Shown piece by piece: positions 63,634 through 64,000 of a DNA stretch of 64,000 nt; position 1 is the first letter of the stretch, and each line of letters begins with the position of its first letter. Origin of the DNA: Vibrio sp. 14G-20 (GTDB lineage: Bacteria; Pseudomonadota; Gammaproteobacteria; Enterobacterales; Vibrionaceae); the NCBI RefSeq assembly GCF_026241515.1, contig NZ_JAPHPW010000008.1, forward strand, positions 62,001 through 126,000, in the 5' to 3' direction. Below the pieces are notes generated by a model that was given only the letters and a program-made list of their open reading frames with translations, ran no database searches and was not told the origin of the DNA. The translations under genes were made by a program, and so were the position numbers.

Positions 63634-64000
63634 ATGTTTCAATTTATGACATCTACAAAGATCATCTTTGGTGATGGAGCACTTTCCGCTTCATTGTCTC
63701 TCTTTAATCAATACGGCTACAGCGTGCTATTGGTTACAGGCAATACACTAGAGCGCACTTCAATTGTTACTGACTATCTGGATGCGCAGAGTATGCGTTA
63801 TCAACACATTGCCGTTTCCGGTGAACCTAATATCAAAATGGTTGAAGAGGCGGCTATTTCTGCTCGTCGATTTAAGCCAGATATGGTCGTCGCGATGGGT
63901 GGTGGCAGTGCCATCGATATGGGAAAAGCGTTAGCCGCGGTTTTACCTAATCAAGGTAACTTGTATGACTATGTTGAAGTGGTCGGGCGTAATGTTCCTC
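63634..64000 (+). CDS. Iron-containing alcohol dehydrogenase (partial, runs off the right edge)
   Basis: The ATG at 63634 follows GCAGGAGGCACC. The visible 122 residues begin MFQFMTSTKIIFGDGALSAS and include VLLVTGNTLERTSIV and the nucleotide-binding MGGGSAIDMGKALAAV, the GGGS motif of Fe-dependent (family III) alcohol dehydrogenases. The metal-binding histidines lie beyond the window. The substrate may be an alcohol or 1,2-diol; it cannot be told from this half. Confidence 0.88.
   Translation, partial: MFQFMTSTKIIFGDGALSASLSLFNQYGYSVLLVTGNTLERTSIVTDYLDAQSMRYQHIAVSGEPNIKMVEEAAISARRFKPDMVVAMGGGSAIDMGKALAAVLPNQGNLYDYVEVVGRNVP

Noticed and set aside
1..64000. tRNA, rRNA or CRISPR arrays
   Set aside because: No cloverleaf-like GTTCGA-T segments with acceptor stems, no rRNA sequence and no regularly spaced 25-40-bp repeats were seen; the repeats found are too short and irregular.

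Overview
The window looks like chromosomal DNA of a marine Vibrio, most likely of the Splendidus type. This is inferred from protein content and gene order, with no database search. The support includes a NADH-dependent FabV enoyl reductase, a PL7 alginate lyase, a PsrA-FadE pair, an AttEFGH-like exporter, NhaA, a ProVWX osmolyte transporter and TorYZ-type TMAO respiration. Several neighbourhoods follow gammaproteobacterial order: rplY / radD / rsuA / bcr, and ybjL / grxA. No rRNA, tRNA, CRISPR array, insertion sequence or prophage was recognised. Two genes are cut by the window edges: a YnjC-like permease on the left and an iron-containing alcohol dehydrogenase on the right.

Layout. 1-9.3 kb: a YnjBC-type ABC importer, an HslJ/META lipoprotein, small conserved proteins (DUF1289, a thiamine-binding-family protein), a DEAD-box helicase, a LysE-type exporter, a PilZ c-di-GMP protein, an M14 carboxypeptidase and a NifW-like protein. 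9.6-18.9 kb: pentahaem cytochrome plus TMAO reductase, a HAD phosphatase and the proVWX operon behind a long AT-rich leader with direct repeats. 19-25 kb: a LysR regulator with a divergent NTF2-like gene, a CBM32-PL7 alginate lyase and a PqiABC/Let-type lipid transport operon. 25-31.8 kb: a looser accessory stretch of small genes (BLUF photoreceptor, secreted metzincin-like protease, RDD, Nudix, nucleotidyltransferase), including two genes broken by apparent single-base frameshifts.

31.9-46 kb: rplY, a glycosyltransferase with a DedA-LssY fusion, a PepSY / response regulator / histidine kinase module, radD, rsuA, a Bcr-type efflux pump, a DUF2913-like gene, an SDR/DUF2867 protein and a tri-haem cytochrome c peroxidase. 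46-56 kb: a MATE pump, an AttEFGH-like operon, nhaA, and a TolC plus OmpA-lipoprotein pair of the kind that serves giant RTX adhesins but with no adhesin beside it. 56-64 kb: fatty-acid genes (psrA-like, fadE, fabV), a YbjL transporter, grxA and the start of an Fe-ADH.

The most unusual non-coding signals are a dispersed palindromic repeat family at 42.6-42.8 kb and 60.8-60.9 kb, one copy of which supplies the C-terminus of a protein; periodic repeats in the proV leader; an orphan minus-strand terminator with a small ORF at 56.05-56.23 kb; and several long hairpins. No wholly new multi-gene system is evident. The best leads for new biology are these intergenic elements, the adhesin-less secretion pair and the NifW homologue outside a nif context.
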